Positions 43,079-52,249 are shown, counted from the first letter of the stretch. The stretch: 64,000 bases of DNA from Actinomadura litoris (GCF_009733595.1 NZ_WOFH01000001.1:913242-977241), one strand, 5' to 3'. Notes: generated from the sequence alone by a model not told the origin. Numbers and translations are program-made.

Positions 43079-43128
43079 TTGACAACAATGATGACGCAGG
43101 TCAGAAAGCCGCGATAAATGCATTGTTG
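43079..43128. promoter_or_regulatory. CAACAATG...CATTGTTG dyad upstream of the FAD monooxygenase
   Basis: An 8-base perfect inverted repeat (43083-43090 and 43121-43128) with a 30-base AT-richer interior. It begins within TTGACA and ends 65 bases before the monooxygenase ATG. It shares TTGACAACA with the region upstream of the LuxR gene. Confidence 0.5.
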
Positions 43129-43193
43129 CGAGCCGGACCACTAGGTAGATTCCAGCCATGTAAATTTCCACCGCACCAGCGAGGAGAGGTGTC

Positions 43194-44411
43194 ATGGTTC
43201 AACGCAGTGTGCTCGTCTCGGGCGCGAGCGTCGCCGGGCCGGCCCTGGCTTCGTGGCTGGCGAGATCGGGCTGGGACGTGACCGTGGTGGAACATTTCGA
43301 TCACCTTCCCGACCAGGGGCAGAACGTCGACGTCCGGGGCGTCGGACGCCAGGTCCTCCGCCGGATGCGGATCGAGGAGGCCGTCCGCGCGGCGCACACC
43401 AGCGAGGTCGGCGTGCGGTTCGTCGACGAGCGCGGCCGCCCGGTGGCCTCGTTCCCGGCCGGCACCGACGACAGCGGCGGCGGCACCGCCGAGATCGAGA
43501 TCCTGCGCGGCCGACTCGCCGAACTGCTCTACGAGCAGTCCGCCGACGAGGTGGAATACCGATTCGGCGACAGGATCAGCGCCCTGCACGACGACGAGGC
43601 GGGCGTGGACGTGGAATTCCGCCACGGCCCCGACCGCCGTTTCGACACGGTGGTCATCGCCGAGGGCCTCCGCTCCCGCACCCGCTCAATGATCATGCCG
43701 GACGCGCGCCCGCGCGAACTCGGCCTCTACATCGCCCACCTCGCCATTCCCCGCACCGACTCCGACTCCCGCTGGTGGCGGACGATGCTCTGCGGCCGCG
43801 GCCGAGCCATCTTCCTGCGCCCCGACAACGTCGGCACCACGCGCGCGGGCATGTTCTTCACCTCCAACGTGCGCGGCCTCGACCGCCTCGGCCGCGACGA
43901 CATCGTCGCGATCCTCCGTGAGACCTTCGCCGACGTCGGCTGGGAGGCACCGCGCGTCCTGGAGGCCCTCGACAACGGCTCCCTCTACCTTGAGGACATC
44001 GCCCAGACCAGGCTGCCCACCTGGAGCCGGGGCCGGACGGCACTGGTCGGCGACGCGGCGTACTGCGCGACCCCGATCAGCGGCATGGGCACGACCCTCG
44101 CCCTCACCGGGGCGTACGTCCTGGCCGGAGAACTCACCGCCCGCGACGATCCCCGCGCCGCCTTCGCCCGGTACGAGCAGTTGCTGCGCCCCCTCGTCAC
44201 CCAGGCCCAGCATCTGCTCCCCGGCGTCCCGAACGCCGTCGTGCCGCAATCCCGGGCGCAGCGCACCCTGATCCACACCGCCCTGCGCCTGGCCGGCACA
44301 CCGCTCGCCCGCCGACTCCAGGCCACGGCGGGCAGGTTCACCACCCCGCGAGCCGAAGCGATCACCCTCCCCGACTACCCGATGCCCCCACCCCGCCCCA
44401 TGGCCGCCTGA
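43194..44411 (+). CDS. FAD-dependent monooxygenase (PHBH-like, TetX-like)
   Basis: A 405-residue flavoprotein hydroxylase. The Rossmann start is VLVSGASVAGPALASWLARSG, the middle DG-like motif is TVVIAEGLRSRTRS (Glu-Gly in place of Asp-Gly), and the ribityl motif is GRTALVGDAAYCATPISGMGTTLAL. It should use NADPH and O2 to hydroxylate an aromatic or polyketide-like compound; drug-inactivating members look similar. ATG 43194 follows AGGAGAGG. It is the complete counterpart of the truncated copy at 37516. The upstream LuxR gene probably controls it. Confidence 0.92.
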   Translation: MVQRSVLVSGASVAGPALASWLARSGWDVTVVEHFDHLPDQGQNVDVRGVGRQVLRRMRIEEAVRAAHTSEVGVRFVDERGRPVASFPAGTDDSGGGTAEIEILRGRLAELLYEQSADEVEYRFGDRISALHDDEAGVDVEFRHGPDRRFDTVVIAEGLRSRTRSMIMPDARPRELGLYIAHLAIPRTDSDSRWWRTMLCGRGRAIFLRPDNVGTTRAGMFFTSNVRGLDRLGRDDIVAILRETFADVGWEAPRVLEALDNGSLYLEDIAQTRLPTWSRGRTALVGDAAYCATPISGMGTTLALTGAYVLAGELTARDDPRAAFARYEQLLRPLVTQAQHLLPGVPNAVVPQSRAQRTLIHTALRLAGTPLARRLQATAGRFTTPRAEAITLPDYPMPPPRPMAA

Positions 44412-44432
44412 CCCCGGGCGACGGAACGGCGG

Positions 44433-47400
44433 TCAGTCCCGGACGAGGATCAGCTGCTTTTCCCTGGTCGATGTGGCGCTGTCCGGGGTCAGCGCCATCA
44501 GGGTGGCGAGGGCGGCGCGCAGGGGGTGCGCCAGCTCTCGTGGCGCTCCTTCGCCGCTGACCAGTGCCGCGAGTACACAGGTGACCGCCGGCACCATGTC
44601 ACTCTGCCGGACGGGTCGGCTCCGGTCCCACAACGGGGCGGCCAGGCGCAGCGCGTTCTCGATCAGGAAACCCAGAACCGGCACGTTGTGCGTCCCCACG
44701 AAGTGCAGTGCGCGTTCGAGTGCCACCGCCGGATCGTCCGCCGGTGGCCACGAGTTGACCGCTCCCAGTTCCTGGTGGAGGAGGTCGGACATCGACGGCC
44801 TCAACTCCTGTCCTCTTCCTCTGCGCGGCGTGGTGCTCGTCAGGAGGTGGCGCATCAGCTGGTCGCATGCCCGGCCCAGTCCCATCAAGGAGCTGACGCC
44901 CAGGGAAGCGAGGTCGCTTCTGGCCAGCGCGCGGGCGAAGGCCAGGTCGAAGTCGAGAGAGAAGTCATGGGTTCCGGCGGAATCAAGGCAGCGGATGAGG
45001 TTGAGGGTGTCGTCGACGTCGGCGGTGAGGTCGGGGTCGCGGGCGCGCTCGGAGCTGAGCCCGAAGGTGAAAGCGGACTCCAGGTCGAGCCTGAAGCCGC
45101 TGCTGTCCCTCGCGTGATAAGGCGATTCGGTGTTGAGGAAGGAGAGGCTGCGGCTGAGCGTGCGGGCGAGGATGTAGACGCGGTTGGGGTCTGTGTCGTC
45201 GATGGTGAGCGTCGGGTGGAGCTCGTGCGTCTGAGCGCGGGCGAAGTCGAGGACCTGGGCGCGGACACGGTCGAGGTCGCGCTCGAATGTGGCGACCCGG
45301 GCGCCACCGATATCGCCTCCGAGGAGGTAGCCCAGATCGTGGGCGAGGTCGAGGGCACGGCCGAGGGTGATCGCGCGCCCGCGTCCGAGACCGCGGTCGG
45401 CGACGGGGCTCCAGGCGTGCCGGGCGGCGCGGGCGTGGTCGAACAGACTGAGGCGGTCGAGGGTGTGCAGGAGATCGAGCGCGTGCAGGAGTTGGTGGTC
45501 GGGATTGGTCAGATCCCGGGCTTGGGCATAGGTGAGAAGCTGCGGGAATTCGAGGGCCGACTGCGGATAAAGCAGGCGGAAGAGAAGGTAGGTGTGATCG
45601 AGGATCCGGTCGGGGTAGTCGCGAATCTGCTCCGGAGTGGGACGGTGCGGATGAAGGTGCGGAGCGGCGGGAACGAGTTCGACCGAGCTGGCCCAGCCAT
45701 AGGCCCCTCTCAACGGGCCGACCTCGGCGTAGAGGGTCGCCCCCGCGCAGAGGTCGCTGTTCAGGGCGAGGCGGGCCTCCGCCGAGGTCGGCAGGCGGTA
45801 GCTGATGCCGTCGCCGAACAGGCCGTTGAGCCAGATCAGAAAGTCTTTGAGGTCGGCGGTCCACAGGTCGGCGGGGCCGGACGGCCAGGCGCCGGTGCCG
45901 GTGTGGTTGAGGTAGCGGTTCCACAGGTCGGCGGAGATGGGGCGGGAGCAGATGCGGGTTCCCTCGTCGTCCAGGGCTTGGGTGTCCTGCAACTCGCGGG
46001 CGGCGGCCACGCCGTCCAGGAGCCGCACCTCTTCTGGATTCGCGGGGTCGGTGGTGAGCAGCGCGTCCAGCCGGGCTCGCAGGGCCGGGTCCAGTTCGCC
46101 GGCTTCGGCCACGCAGGCGTAGGCGAGGTTGAGGGCGGTCACGGTGCGGACCCTCAGGCATGCCTCGACGACGGGGCCGGGGTCGGCACGGGCCGCCCAC
46201 AGGAGGGTGGTCTCGCGCCACCAGGGGTCGCCGACGTGGTCGATCAGCAGTTGGCGGCGGGAGGGGTGCCCGGGGATGAGGGCGGCGGCCAGGTATTCCT
46301 GGAGGGTGAGGTGTGCGAATCCGTAGCGTCCGTACTGGCGTTCCATGAGCAGGCCGCTGCGCCGGGCCTGGGCCAGGAACGCCTCGGGGGTGAGGTCGGG
46401 GGCCGTGCGCTCCAGGATGGGGCGGATCGCGCGCTGGGCGTCCTGCACGGGGATGTCGCGCAGATGGTGCCGCATCATGAAGAGGGCCAGCTCTTGGACG
46501 ATGCGCTCCTTCTTGTCGCCGTTCAGGCCGTCGGCGAGGTTCTTGGCCTCCTGGCGGCGGTGGAGGAGGACCTGGCAGACCTCCTCGTAGAGCGCGGCGC
46601 GGCTGCCGGGGAGGCTGCCCCGGTACCGGTGCACATTGGCGATCATGGTGAGCAGCAGCGGGTTCGCGGCGAGGTCGTAGAGGGCGGGTCGGCCGCTGAT
46701 CCGCTGGAACAGGTCGTCGGCGGCCTGGGCGGCGAGCCGGTCGATCTCCTGCGGGTCGTCCTGGCGGGCGCGGCGCTCGATGGCGCGGTACCAGGCGTGC
46801 AGGAACGTGTGGATCTGGCGGTTGGTGAACCGCTGCACCTGGAGGACGTCGGCGCGGGTCAGCCGGTTGGCGTCGTATCCCTGGGGCCGCGAGGTGATCA
46901 CGAAGGAGTTGCCGGGGTAGCGGCTGATCTGGGCCTCGACCCAGCGCACGACGCGGGTGCGGTGCCGGGCGTCGGCGACCTCGTCGAGGCCGTCCAGCAG
47001 GATCACGCACTGGCCGCGTTCCAGGCGCCGCTCCAGCCAGTCGGCGGAGATCACACCGTTCAGCCACCGGGCGGTGACGGCGACCTGCGGCAACCCCTCG
47101 GGCTGGTCGGCCTGGAGCGCTTCGGCGTGGTCGCGCAGGTACAACAGGACCGGCAGGCGGCGGCGAGGCCCGGAGGGCCAGCGGCGCTCGGCCATCTCCA
47201 GCGCGGTGTGGCGGGCGAGGGTGGTCTTGCCCGATCCGGCGGCGCCGAGGACGGCCAGGACGCATCCGCTGGTCAGGAAGTCCGCGAGCGGTGCGCGCCG
47301 GCCGACCGCCGGGGGTGCGGCCTGCGGGGTTGGGCCGATGCCGCTGTCGGTCTCGGCGGCGGACACGGTCTTGGGCTGGAGCGTCACGTCCACGTAGACC

Positions 47401-47705
47401 TGCTGGGTGCGCAGGACGAACTCCGCCTGGGTGACGAGGCCGATCGTCTCCATCTGCCCGACGGACGAGCGCACCCGCCGCAGGTAGTCGCGCTGCGATC
47501 CTCGTCGTCGGCTGGCGCCTTCCGGCGGTTCCGGCGCGGGCGGGGACGCTTGGGCGAGGGCGCCCAGGACGGTGAACACGAGCGCCAGGTAGCCCCAGCT
47601 CCAGCTCAGTTTCCCGCCGTCGAGGATCTGGTTGACCGCCACCCCGGCCACGACCATCAGCGACGCCGCGATGAGGGCGCGTCCCATGAATTTCAGCCGT
47701 CGCAC
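44433..47705 (-). CDS. membrane-anchored NACHT NTPase with degenerate FGE-like domain
   Basis: A 1090-residue STAND NTPase. Two N-terminal TM helices (about 9-27 and 36-54) precede a cytoplasmic linker. The NACHT domain has Walker A GAAGSGKTT (154-162), Walker B ILLDGLDEVAD (235-245) and sensor FVITSRPQGYD (268-278), then a winged-helix end FAHLTLQEYLAA (463-474). Residues about 588-680 resemble a formylglycine-generating-enzyme (SUMF1) fold piece (ISADLWNRYL; FLIWLNG; YRLPTSAEARLAL) but are short and without its cysteine pair. The rest is helical repeats. GTG 47705 has GGAG upstream; ATG 47687 is possible. The gene is solitary. Bacterial NACHT proteins are known anti-phage sensors; that role is inferred here. 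Confidence 0.88.
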   Translation of the reverse strand: MRRLKFMGRALIAASLMVVAGVAVNQILDGGKLSWSWGYLALVFTVLGALAQASPPAPEPPEGASRRRGSQRDYLRRVRSSVGQMETIGLVTQAEFVLRTQQVYVDVTLQPKTVSAAETDSGIGPTPQAAPPAVGRRAPLADFLTSGCVLAVLGAAGSGKTTLARHTALEMAERRWPSGPRRRLPVLLYLRDHAEALQADQPEGLPQVAVTARWLNGVISADWLERRLERGQCVILLDGLDEVADARHRTRVVRWVEAQISRYPGNSFVITSRPQGYDANRLTRADVLQVQRFTNRQIHTFLHAWYRAIERRARQDDPQEIDRLAAQAADDLFQRISGRPALYDLAANPLLLTMIANVHRYRGSLPGSRAALYEEVCQVLLHRRQEAKNLADGLNGDKKERIVQELALFMMRHHLRDIPVQDAQRAIRPILERTAPDLTPEAFLAQARRSGLLMERQYGRYGFAHLTLQEYLAAALIPGHPSRRQLLIDHVGDPWWRETTLLWAARADPGPVVEACLRVRTVTALNLAYACVAEAGELDPALRARLDALLTTDPANPEEVRLLDGVAAARELQDTQALDDEGTRICSRPISADLWNRYLNHTGTGAWPSGPADLWTADLKDFLIWLNGLFGDGISYRLPTSAEARLALNSDLCAGATLYAEVGPLRGAYGWASSVELVPAAPHLHPHRPTPEQIRDYPDRILDHTYLLFRLLYPQSALEFPQLLTYAQARDLTNPDHQLLHALDLLHTLDRLSLFDHARAARHAWSPVADRGLGRGRAITLGRALDLAHDLGYLLGGDIGGARVATFERDLDRVRAQVLDFARAQTHELHPTLTIDDTDPNRVYILARTLSRSLSFLNTESPYHARDSSGFRLDLESAFTFGLSSERARDPDLTADVDDTLNLIRCLDSAGTHDFSLDFDLAFARALARSDLASLGVSSLMGLGRACDQLMRHLLTSTTPRRGRGQELRPSMSDLLHQELGAVNSWPPADDPAVALERALHFVGTHNVPVLGFLIENALRLAAPLWDRSRPVRQSDMVPAVTCVLAALVSGEGAPRELAHPLRAALATLMALTPDSATSTREKQLILVRD

Positions 47706-47822
47706 AGCACCCGACTCCGGGCAGAGAGGTCAGTTCCCACGAACCCCACCCAATCGCGCGGAAGGCCCGCGTGTCCGGAGCGTCGCCGATCCGATACCGG
47801 CCACCGAGAACGGCACCGGGAA

Positions 47823-47851
47823 AGGGTGCGCGCCGAAACGGCACGCACCCT
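47823..47851 (-). terminator. terminator of the GntP operon
   Basis: AGGGTGCG pairs with CGCACCCT, extended by GCCG/CGGC around an AAA loop with one mismatch. It lies 20 bases beyond the permease stop and isolates it from the NACHT gene. Confidence 0.8.
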
Positions 47852-47870
47852 GGCCCGAAACGCGATTCGG

Positions 47871-49301
47871 CTAGATGAAGGTGCTGAGGAGGGCGGCCAT
47901 GGCGAAGCCGACGACGGAGAGGATCGTTTCGAGAACGGTCCATGTTCTGAGGGTGTCGCGGACGGACATGTTGAAGTAGCGGGAGATGATCCAGAAACCG
48001 CCGTCGTTGACGTGCGAGGCGATGATGGAGCCCGCGGAGATCGCGATGGCGATGAGCGCGACGTGCTGCTGGGAGTAGTCCTTGTCCTGGACGAGCGGCG
48101 CGACGATCCCGCCCGTGGTGACGATCGCGACGGTCGCCGAGCCCTGGGCGACGCGGAGGCCGCAGGCGATCAGGTAGGCGAGGACGATCACCGGGAGCCC
48201 CGCGTCCGAGAGCGTGTCGGCGAGGGCCTTGCCGACGCCGGTCGCCGACACGACCGCGCCGAAGAACGCGCCGCCGCCGATGACCAGCAGGATCATGCCG
48301 ACGGGACGCAGCGAGCGGGCGGCGAGGTCGGACAGTTCGGCGGAGGTGATGCCGCGCCGGATGCCGAGCAGGTACATCGCGAGCAGCACGGCGATCGTGA
48401 GCGCGACGACGGGGTTGCCGAGGAAGGTCAGCGTCGGCAGCGCGGGGCTGTCCTCCCACCAGACGGTGCCGAAGGTGGCGAGCAGGATCAGCACCAGCGG
48501 CACGGCGATGATCAGCCCGACCAGGGTGAGCGAGGGCTCGGGCTCCGGCTCCTTCGCGGGGACGTCGTCCTTGGAGGGCTCGCCCTTGGTGAGCCCGACC
48601 TTCTCCTCCTCGCCCACGACGTACTCCTCGGGCACGTCGACGATGACGCGCTTGCCGATCCACGCGCCCCAGGCGACACCGGAGACGAGGAACGCCGGGA
48701 TGCCGCAGATCAGGCCGAACACGATGAGCCAGCCGAGCGGGACGCCGAGGAGTCCGGCGGCGGCGACCGGGCCGGGGTGGGGCGGCAGGAACGCGTGCGT
48801 CATCGACAGGCCGGACAGCAGCGGGAGCGCGTAGAGGACGAGCGAGCGTCCGCCCTGCTTGGCGGTGATGTAGACGAGCGGCGCGAGGACGAAGATGCCG
48901 ACGTCGAAGAAGACCGGGATACCGAAGATCAGTCCGGCGAGGCCCATGGCGAGCGGCGCGCCGCGTTCGCCCGCGACGCCGAGCAGGCGCCGGGTGAGGA
49001 CGTCCGCGCCCCCCGAGCGTTCCAGGATCGCGCCGAGGATCGTGCCGAGGCCGACGATCGGCGCGATGTGCCCGAGAAGCCCGCCGAAGCCCGTCTCCAG
49101 CAGGGACTTCTTGGAGCTCAGCGCCGTTCCGACGATCTCGTCGACGCTGAGCCCGGCGACGAGCGCGAGCGCGAGGCTGGAGACGATCAGCGCGATGAAC
49201 GGTTCCAGTTTGACCTTGATGATGAGGAACAGGAGCACCGCGATCGACACGGCGCACAGCAGCAGCAGGCCGCCCGTCTCGTGTTGCAGCCAATGGACCA
49301 T
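47871..49301 (-). CDS. GntP family permease (gluconate or D-serine type)
   Basis: A 476-residue proton symporter with about 12-14 TM helices. GntP signatures include FGGLLGHIAPIVGLGTILGAILERSGGAD, GIPVFFDVGIFVLAPLVY, HAFLPPHPGPVAAAGLLG and SATVAIVTTGGIVAPLV. A charged loop (about residues 230-275, EEYVVGEEEKVGLTKGEP) breaks the middle. ATG 49301 follows GAGAGGTC. E. coli DsdX, a GntP member, imports D-serine. The two D-amino-acid enzymes directly upstream in this operon make D-serine, another D-amino acid or an N-acyl form the likely substrate rather than gluconate. Confidence 0.9.
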   Translation of the reverse strand: MVHWLQHETGGLLLLCAVSIAVLLFLIIKVKLEPFIALIVSSLALALVAGLSVDEIVGTALSSKKSLLETGFGGLLGHIAPIVGLGTILGAILERSGGADVLTRRLLGVAGERGAPLAMGLAGLIFGIPVFFDVGIFVLAPLVYITAKQGGRSLVLYALPLLSGLSMTHAFLPPHPGPVAAAGLLGVPLGWLIVFGLICGIPAFLVSGVAWGAWIGKRVIVDVPEEYVVGEEEKVGLTKGEPSKDDVPAKEPEPEPSLTLVGLIIAVPLVLILLATFGTVWWEDSPALPTLTFLGNPVVALTIAVLLAMYLLGIRRGITSAELSDLAARSLRPVGMILLVIGGGAFFGAVVSATGVGKALADTLSDAGLPVIVLAYLIACGLRVAQGSATVAIVTTGGIVAPLVQDKDYSQQHVALIAIAISAGSIIASHVNDGGFWIISRYFNMSVRDTLRTWTVLETILSVVGFAMAALLSTFI

Positions 49302-49332
49302 GAACGTGACCTCTCGGGGGTGGAAGGGTGGA

Positions 49333-50922
49333 TCAGCGGGTCGCCCCGTCGGGGCTCCGGCGGAGGGAGCGGCCCGGCAGGGCGCCGGTGCGGCGCCCCG
49401 CGTCGATGACGGCCGTCCCGGCGACGAACACGTGCGGCATGCCGTCGGCGGGCCGGCGCGGGTCGTCGAAGGTGGCCGTGTCACGGACGGTCGAGGGGTC
49501 GAACAGGACGAGGTCGGCGTGGTATCCGGGCCGGATCAGCCCGCGGTCGGCGAGCCGCAGCCGCCGGGCGGCGCGTCCGGTGAGGTGGGCGACGCACTCT
49601 TCGAGGGACAGCACGCCGAGGTCGCGGACGTAGTGCCCGAGGTAGCGGGGGAAGGTCCCCCACGCGCGCGGGTGCGGTTTCGCGGCGGCGAGCAGGCCGT
49701 CGCTCCCGCCGGTGTGGCAGGGGTGACGCATGATCGCCTGGACGTTCTCCTCGTGCCCGACGTGCTGGAGGATCGTGGTGGACAGGTCGTCGGCCGCCAG
49801 CAGCTCGCGGAAGACCTCGAACTCCGGGCGGCCGGACGCGGCGGCGAGGTCGGCGACCGTCCGGCCGATGACGGCGGGGTCGCGGGACCCGGAGATCTCG
49901 ATGGTCTCCCACTCGGCGGGGACGCCGTGGCAGCCGTCCGACCCCTCGACCTCCATCGCGTGCCGGATCCGCGCGCGTTCGGCGGGGTCGGCGAGGCGGG
50001 CCGCGAGCGCCCGCGGGCCGCCCGCCGCCGCCCAGCTCGGCAACAGCGCGGCGAGCGTCGTGGAGCCCGGCAGGTAGGGGTAGGTGTCGAGGGTGATGTC
50101 GCAGCCGTCGCCGATCGCCTCGTCCAGCAGGGCGAGCAGTTCGGGCGCGCGGCCCCGGTTGACGCCGAAGTTCATCGTGGCGTGCGCGAGGTGGAGCGGG
50201 CAGCCGGAGCGGCGCGACAGCTCGACCATCTCGGCGTAGGCCCCCAGCGCGCCCGCGCCGTACGAGCGGTGGTGCGGCGCGTAGAAGCCGCCGAGGGAGG
50301 CGACGACGCGGCACAGCTCGGTCAGCTCGTCGTCGCCCGCGTACATGCCGGGCACGTAGGTGAGCCCGCTGGACATGCCGACCGCGCCCTCGCGCATGCC
50401 CGCCGCGACGAGCTCGCGCTGCCGGTCGAGTTCCGCCGGGGTGGGCGGACGGTCGTCCCAGCCCATCGCGAGCATCCGCACCGCGCCCTGCGGGACGAGG
50501 TAGCAGGCGTTGACCGGGATGCCCTGGTCGAGCCGGTCGAGGTACTCGCCGACGGTCCGCCAGTTCCAGTCGAAGCCGGGCGGGTCGCCGTTCCAGCCCG
50601 CGATGGTGCGGCGGATCTCGGGCAGCGTGCCGCCGTCGACGGGGGCGTAGGACAGCCCGTCCTGCCCGATGACCTCGGTGGTCACGCCCTGGCCGACCTT
50701 CGCGAGATGCTCGGGGTCGGTGAGCAGCGCGAGGTCGGAGTGGGCGTGCATGTCGATGAACCCGGGCGCGAGGACGAGCCCGCCGCCGTCGACGGTCGCC
50801 GCGCCGGAGAGCCGGGGGCCGATCCCGGTGATCCGCCCGGACTCGAACGCGACGTCGGCGACCCGGCCGGGCGCGCCGGTGCCGTCGACCACGGTCGCGC
50901 CGCGGATGACGGTCGAGGGCAT
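49333..50922 (-). CDS. N-acyl-D-amino-acid deacylase (D-aminoacylase)
   Basis: A 529-residue amidohydrolase-superfamily enzyme releasing D-amino acids from N-acyl-D-amino acids. The metal-site motif is APGFIDMHAHSDLALL, and later histidines lie in APHHRSYGAG, HLAHATMNFG and LQHVGHEENVQ. The C-terminus contains HPRAWGTFPRYLGHYVRD and RGLIRPGYHADLVLFDP, typical of the family. It starts at ATG 50922, sharing one base with the stop of the upstream PLP enzyme (TGATG), so translation is coupled. Acyl and side-chain preference are unknown. Confidence 0.92.
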   Translation of the reverse strand: MPSTVIRGATVVDGTGAPGRVADVAFESGRITGIGPRLSGAATVDGGGLVLAPGFIDMHAHSDLALLTDPEHLAKVGQGVTTEVIGQDGLSYAPVDGGTLPEIRRTIAGWNGDPPGFDWNWRTVGEYLDRLDQGIPVNACYLVPQGAVRMLAMGWDDRPPTPAELDRQRELVAAGMREGAVGMSSGLTYVPGMYAGDDELTELCRVVASLGGFYAPHHRSYGAGALGAYAEMVELSRRSGCPLHLAHATMNFGVNRGRAPELLALLDEAIGDGCDITLDTYPYLPGSTTLAALLPSWAAAGGPRALAARLADPAERARIRHAMEVEGSDGCHGVPAEWETIEISGSRDPAVIGRTVADLAAASGRPEFEVFRELLAADDLSTTILQHVGHEENVQAIMRHPCHTGGSDGLLAAAKPHPRAWGTFPRYLGHYVRDLGVLSLEECVAHLTGRAARRLRLADRGLIRPGYHADLVLFDPSTVRDTATFDDPRRPADGMPHVFVAGTAVIDAGRRTGALPGRSLRRSPDGATR

Positions 50923-52199
50923 CAGAACCACGTCCTGATGTAGTCGACGACCACGGGGTGTTCGGCGCGCACGTCGTCCACGACGGGGATGAGCAGCCAT
51001 TTGTCCAGCGCCGTGCACGGGTGCGACAGCCCGAGCCGGACGACGTCGCCGACCTCGGCGGTCGCGTCCACGACGAACGTGTGCTGGTCGTTGAGCGCGG
51101 TGACGCGCGCGTGCTCGACCGGCCCGGTGCCCCGGCCCCGGACGAGCTGCGGCTCGGGCAGCCCCTCGTCGTAGGACAGGTCGCGCTTGCCCGCGTCGAC
51201 CAGCGCGAGCGCGGGTTCGGGGCGGGACACGACCCGTGCCCAGCCGTGCATCGCCGAGCGCAGCCGCGTCCCGGCCGTGCCGCCGGTGCCGCGCGAGAAC
51301 GGGGAGCGCTCGCGGTAGAAGCCGTCGTCGTGCACGATGTAGGCGCCCGACCTCACGACGACCGTCCCGCCCCGCTCACCGGCCAGACCGCCGAGCACGT
51401 CCGCGACGACGTCGAAGAACGCGCTGCCGCCCGCCGTCACGATCGGCTCGTCGGTCTCGTACTCCAGGTCGCCGAACAGGGACGCCATGCGGCGCAGGTA
51501 GGTCTCGACGGTCGCGAGCCCCTCGGTGTCGGCGTCGTGCGCGAGCGCGCCCTCGTAGCCCGCGACACCGGCGAGCCGGAGCGTCGGCGCCTTGCGCACC
51601 GCGTCGGCGATCGCCCGCGCGTCGGCCTCGTCGCGCACGCCGGTGCGGCCGTGCGGGCCGCCGAGCTCCACGCACACCTCGATCGGGCGCTCCGCCCCGG
51701 CGGCGCGGAGCGCGTCGTCCATCAGCTCGACCGAGCGCGCGGAGTCGACCCACGACACGAACGCGAACTCCGGGTCCTCGGCCATCCGCGCGGCGAGCCA
51801 GCCGAGCCCGACCGGGTCGAGCAGCGTGTTGGCGAGCTGGATCCGGCGGACGCCGAACGCCCGCGCGACGCGGATCTGCGGCAGGTTCGCGAGCGTGATG
51901 CCCCAGGCCCCGGCGTCGAGCTGGCGGCGCCAGAGCTGCGGCGCCATCGTGGTCTTGCCGTGCGGCGCGAGCGCCAGGCCGGCCGCGTCCGCCCAGCCCG
52001 CCATCGCGTGCAGGTTGTGGTCGAGCGCGCCCGCGTCGAGCGTCAGCAGCGGCGTGCCGAAGTCGGCGAGGGGCAGCCGCGCGTCGCGGGCCTGCGCGAC
52101 CGCCAGCCCGTGCGCGGACGCCGGAATCGCCTTGTGGCGCCAGTCGAGCCGCTCCTCGCCGAGCGCCTCCACCGCGCTGACGTCGATGTTCGCGACCAT
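50922..52199 (-). CDS. D-serine dehydratase / D-threonine aldolase-like PLP enzyme
   Basis: A 425-residue fold-type III (alanine-racemase-like) enzyme. APHGKTTMAPQLW carries the Schiff-base Lys 82. The C-terminal LSHPCTALDKW gives the His-x-Cys pair (393, 395) that binds zinc in eukaryotic-type D-serine dehydratases. ELGGPHGRTGVR and TAGGSAFFDV hold phosphate-binding residues. It should deaminate a beta-hydroxy D-amino acid to a 2-oxoacid and ammonia. ATG 52199 follows GGGAGG. It is first in an operon with the D-aminoacylase and GntP permease. Confidence 0.88.
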   Translation of the reverse strand: MVANIDVSAVEALGEERLDWRHKAIPASAHGLAVAQARDARLPLADFGTPLLTLDAGALDHNLHAMAGWADAAGLALAPHGKTTMAPQLWRRQLDAGAWGITLANLPQIRVARAFGVRRIQLANTLLDPVGLGWLAARMAEDPEFAFVSWVDSARSVELMDDALRAAGAERPIEVCVELGGPHGRTGVRDEADARAIADAVRKAPTLRLAGVAGYEGALAHDADTEGLATVETYLRRMASLFGDLEYETDEPIVTAGGSAFFDVVADVLGGLAGERGGTVVVRSGAYIVHDDGFYRERSPFSRGTGGTAGTRLRSAMHGWARVVSRPEPALALVDAGKRDLSYDEGLPEPQLVRGRGTGPVEHARVTALNDQHTFVVDATAEVGDVVRLGLSHPCTALDKWLLIPVVDDVRAEHPVVVDYIRTWF

Positions 52200-52213
52200 G
52201 ATGACCTCCCAGA

Positions 52214-52249
52214 TTGCACTATACGCAACCTCAATTGCGCTATGTGCTG
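52214..52249. promoter_or_regulatory. duplicated 15-base operator in the divergent D-amino-acid locus
   Basis: TTGCACTATACGCAA (52214-52228) and TTGCGCTATGTGCTG (52235-52249) are direct repeats with a 21-base period, so both lie on the same DNA face. The first is itself an imperfect palindrome. A leftward -10-like TATAGT overlaps the first copy. The IclR protein of the locus is the expected binder. Confidence 0.65.

Noticed and set aside
30060..44411. A secondary-metabolite biosynthetic cluster (P450, AfsR-like regulator, two monooxygenases)
   Set aside because: No PKS, NRPS, terpene cyclase or RiPP core gene is present, and the genes fall into small unrelated operons.
44526..49409. Rightward 1627-codon and leftward 1436-codon frames over the NACHT and GntP region
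   Set aside because: Both are shadows caused by GC-rich codon positions; they are Arg/Pro/Gly-rich and without motifs, while the NACHT and GntP frames carry clear family signatures.
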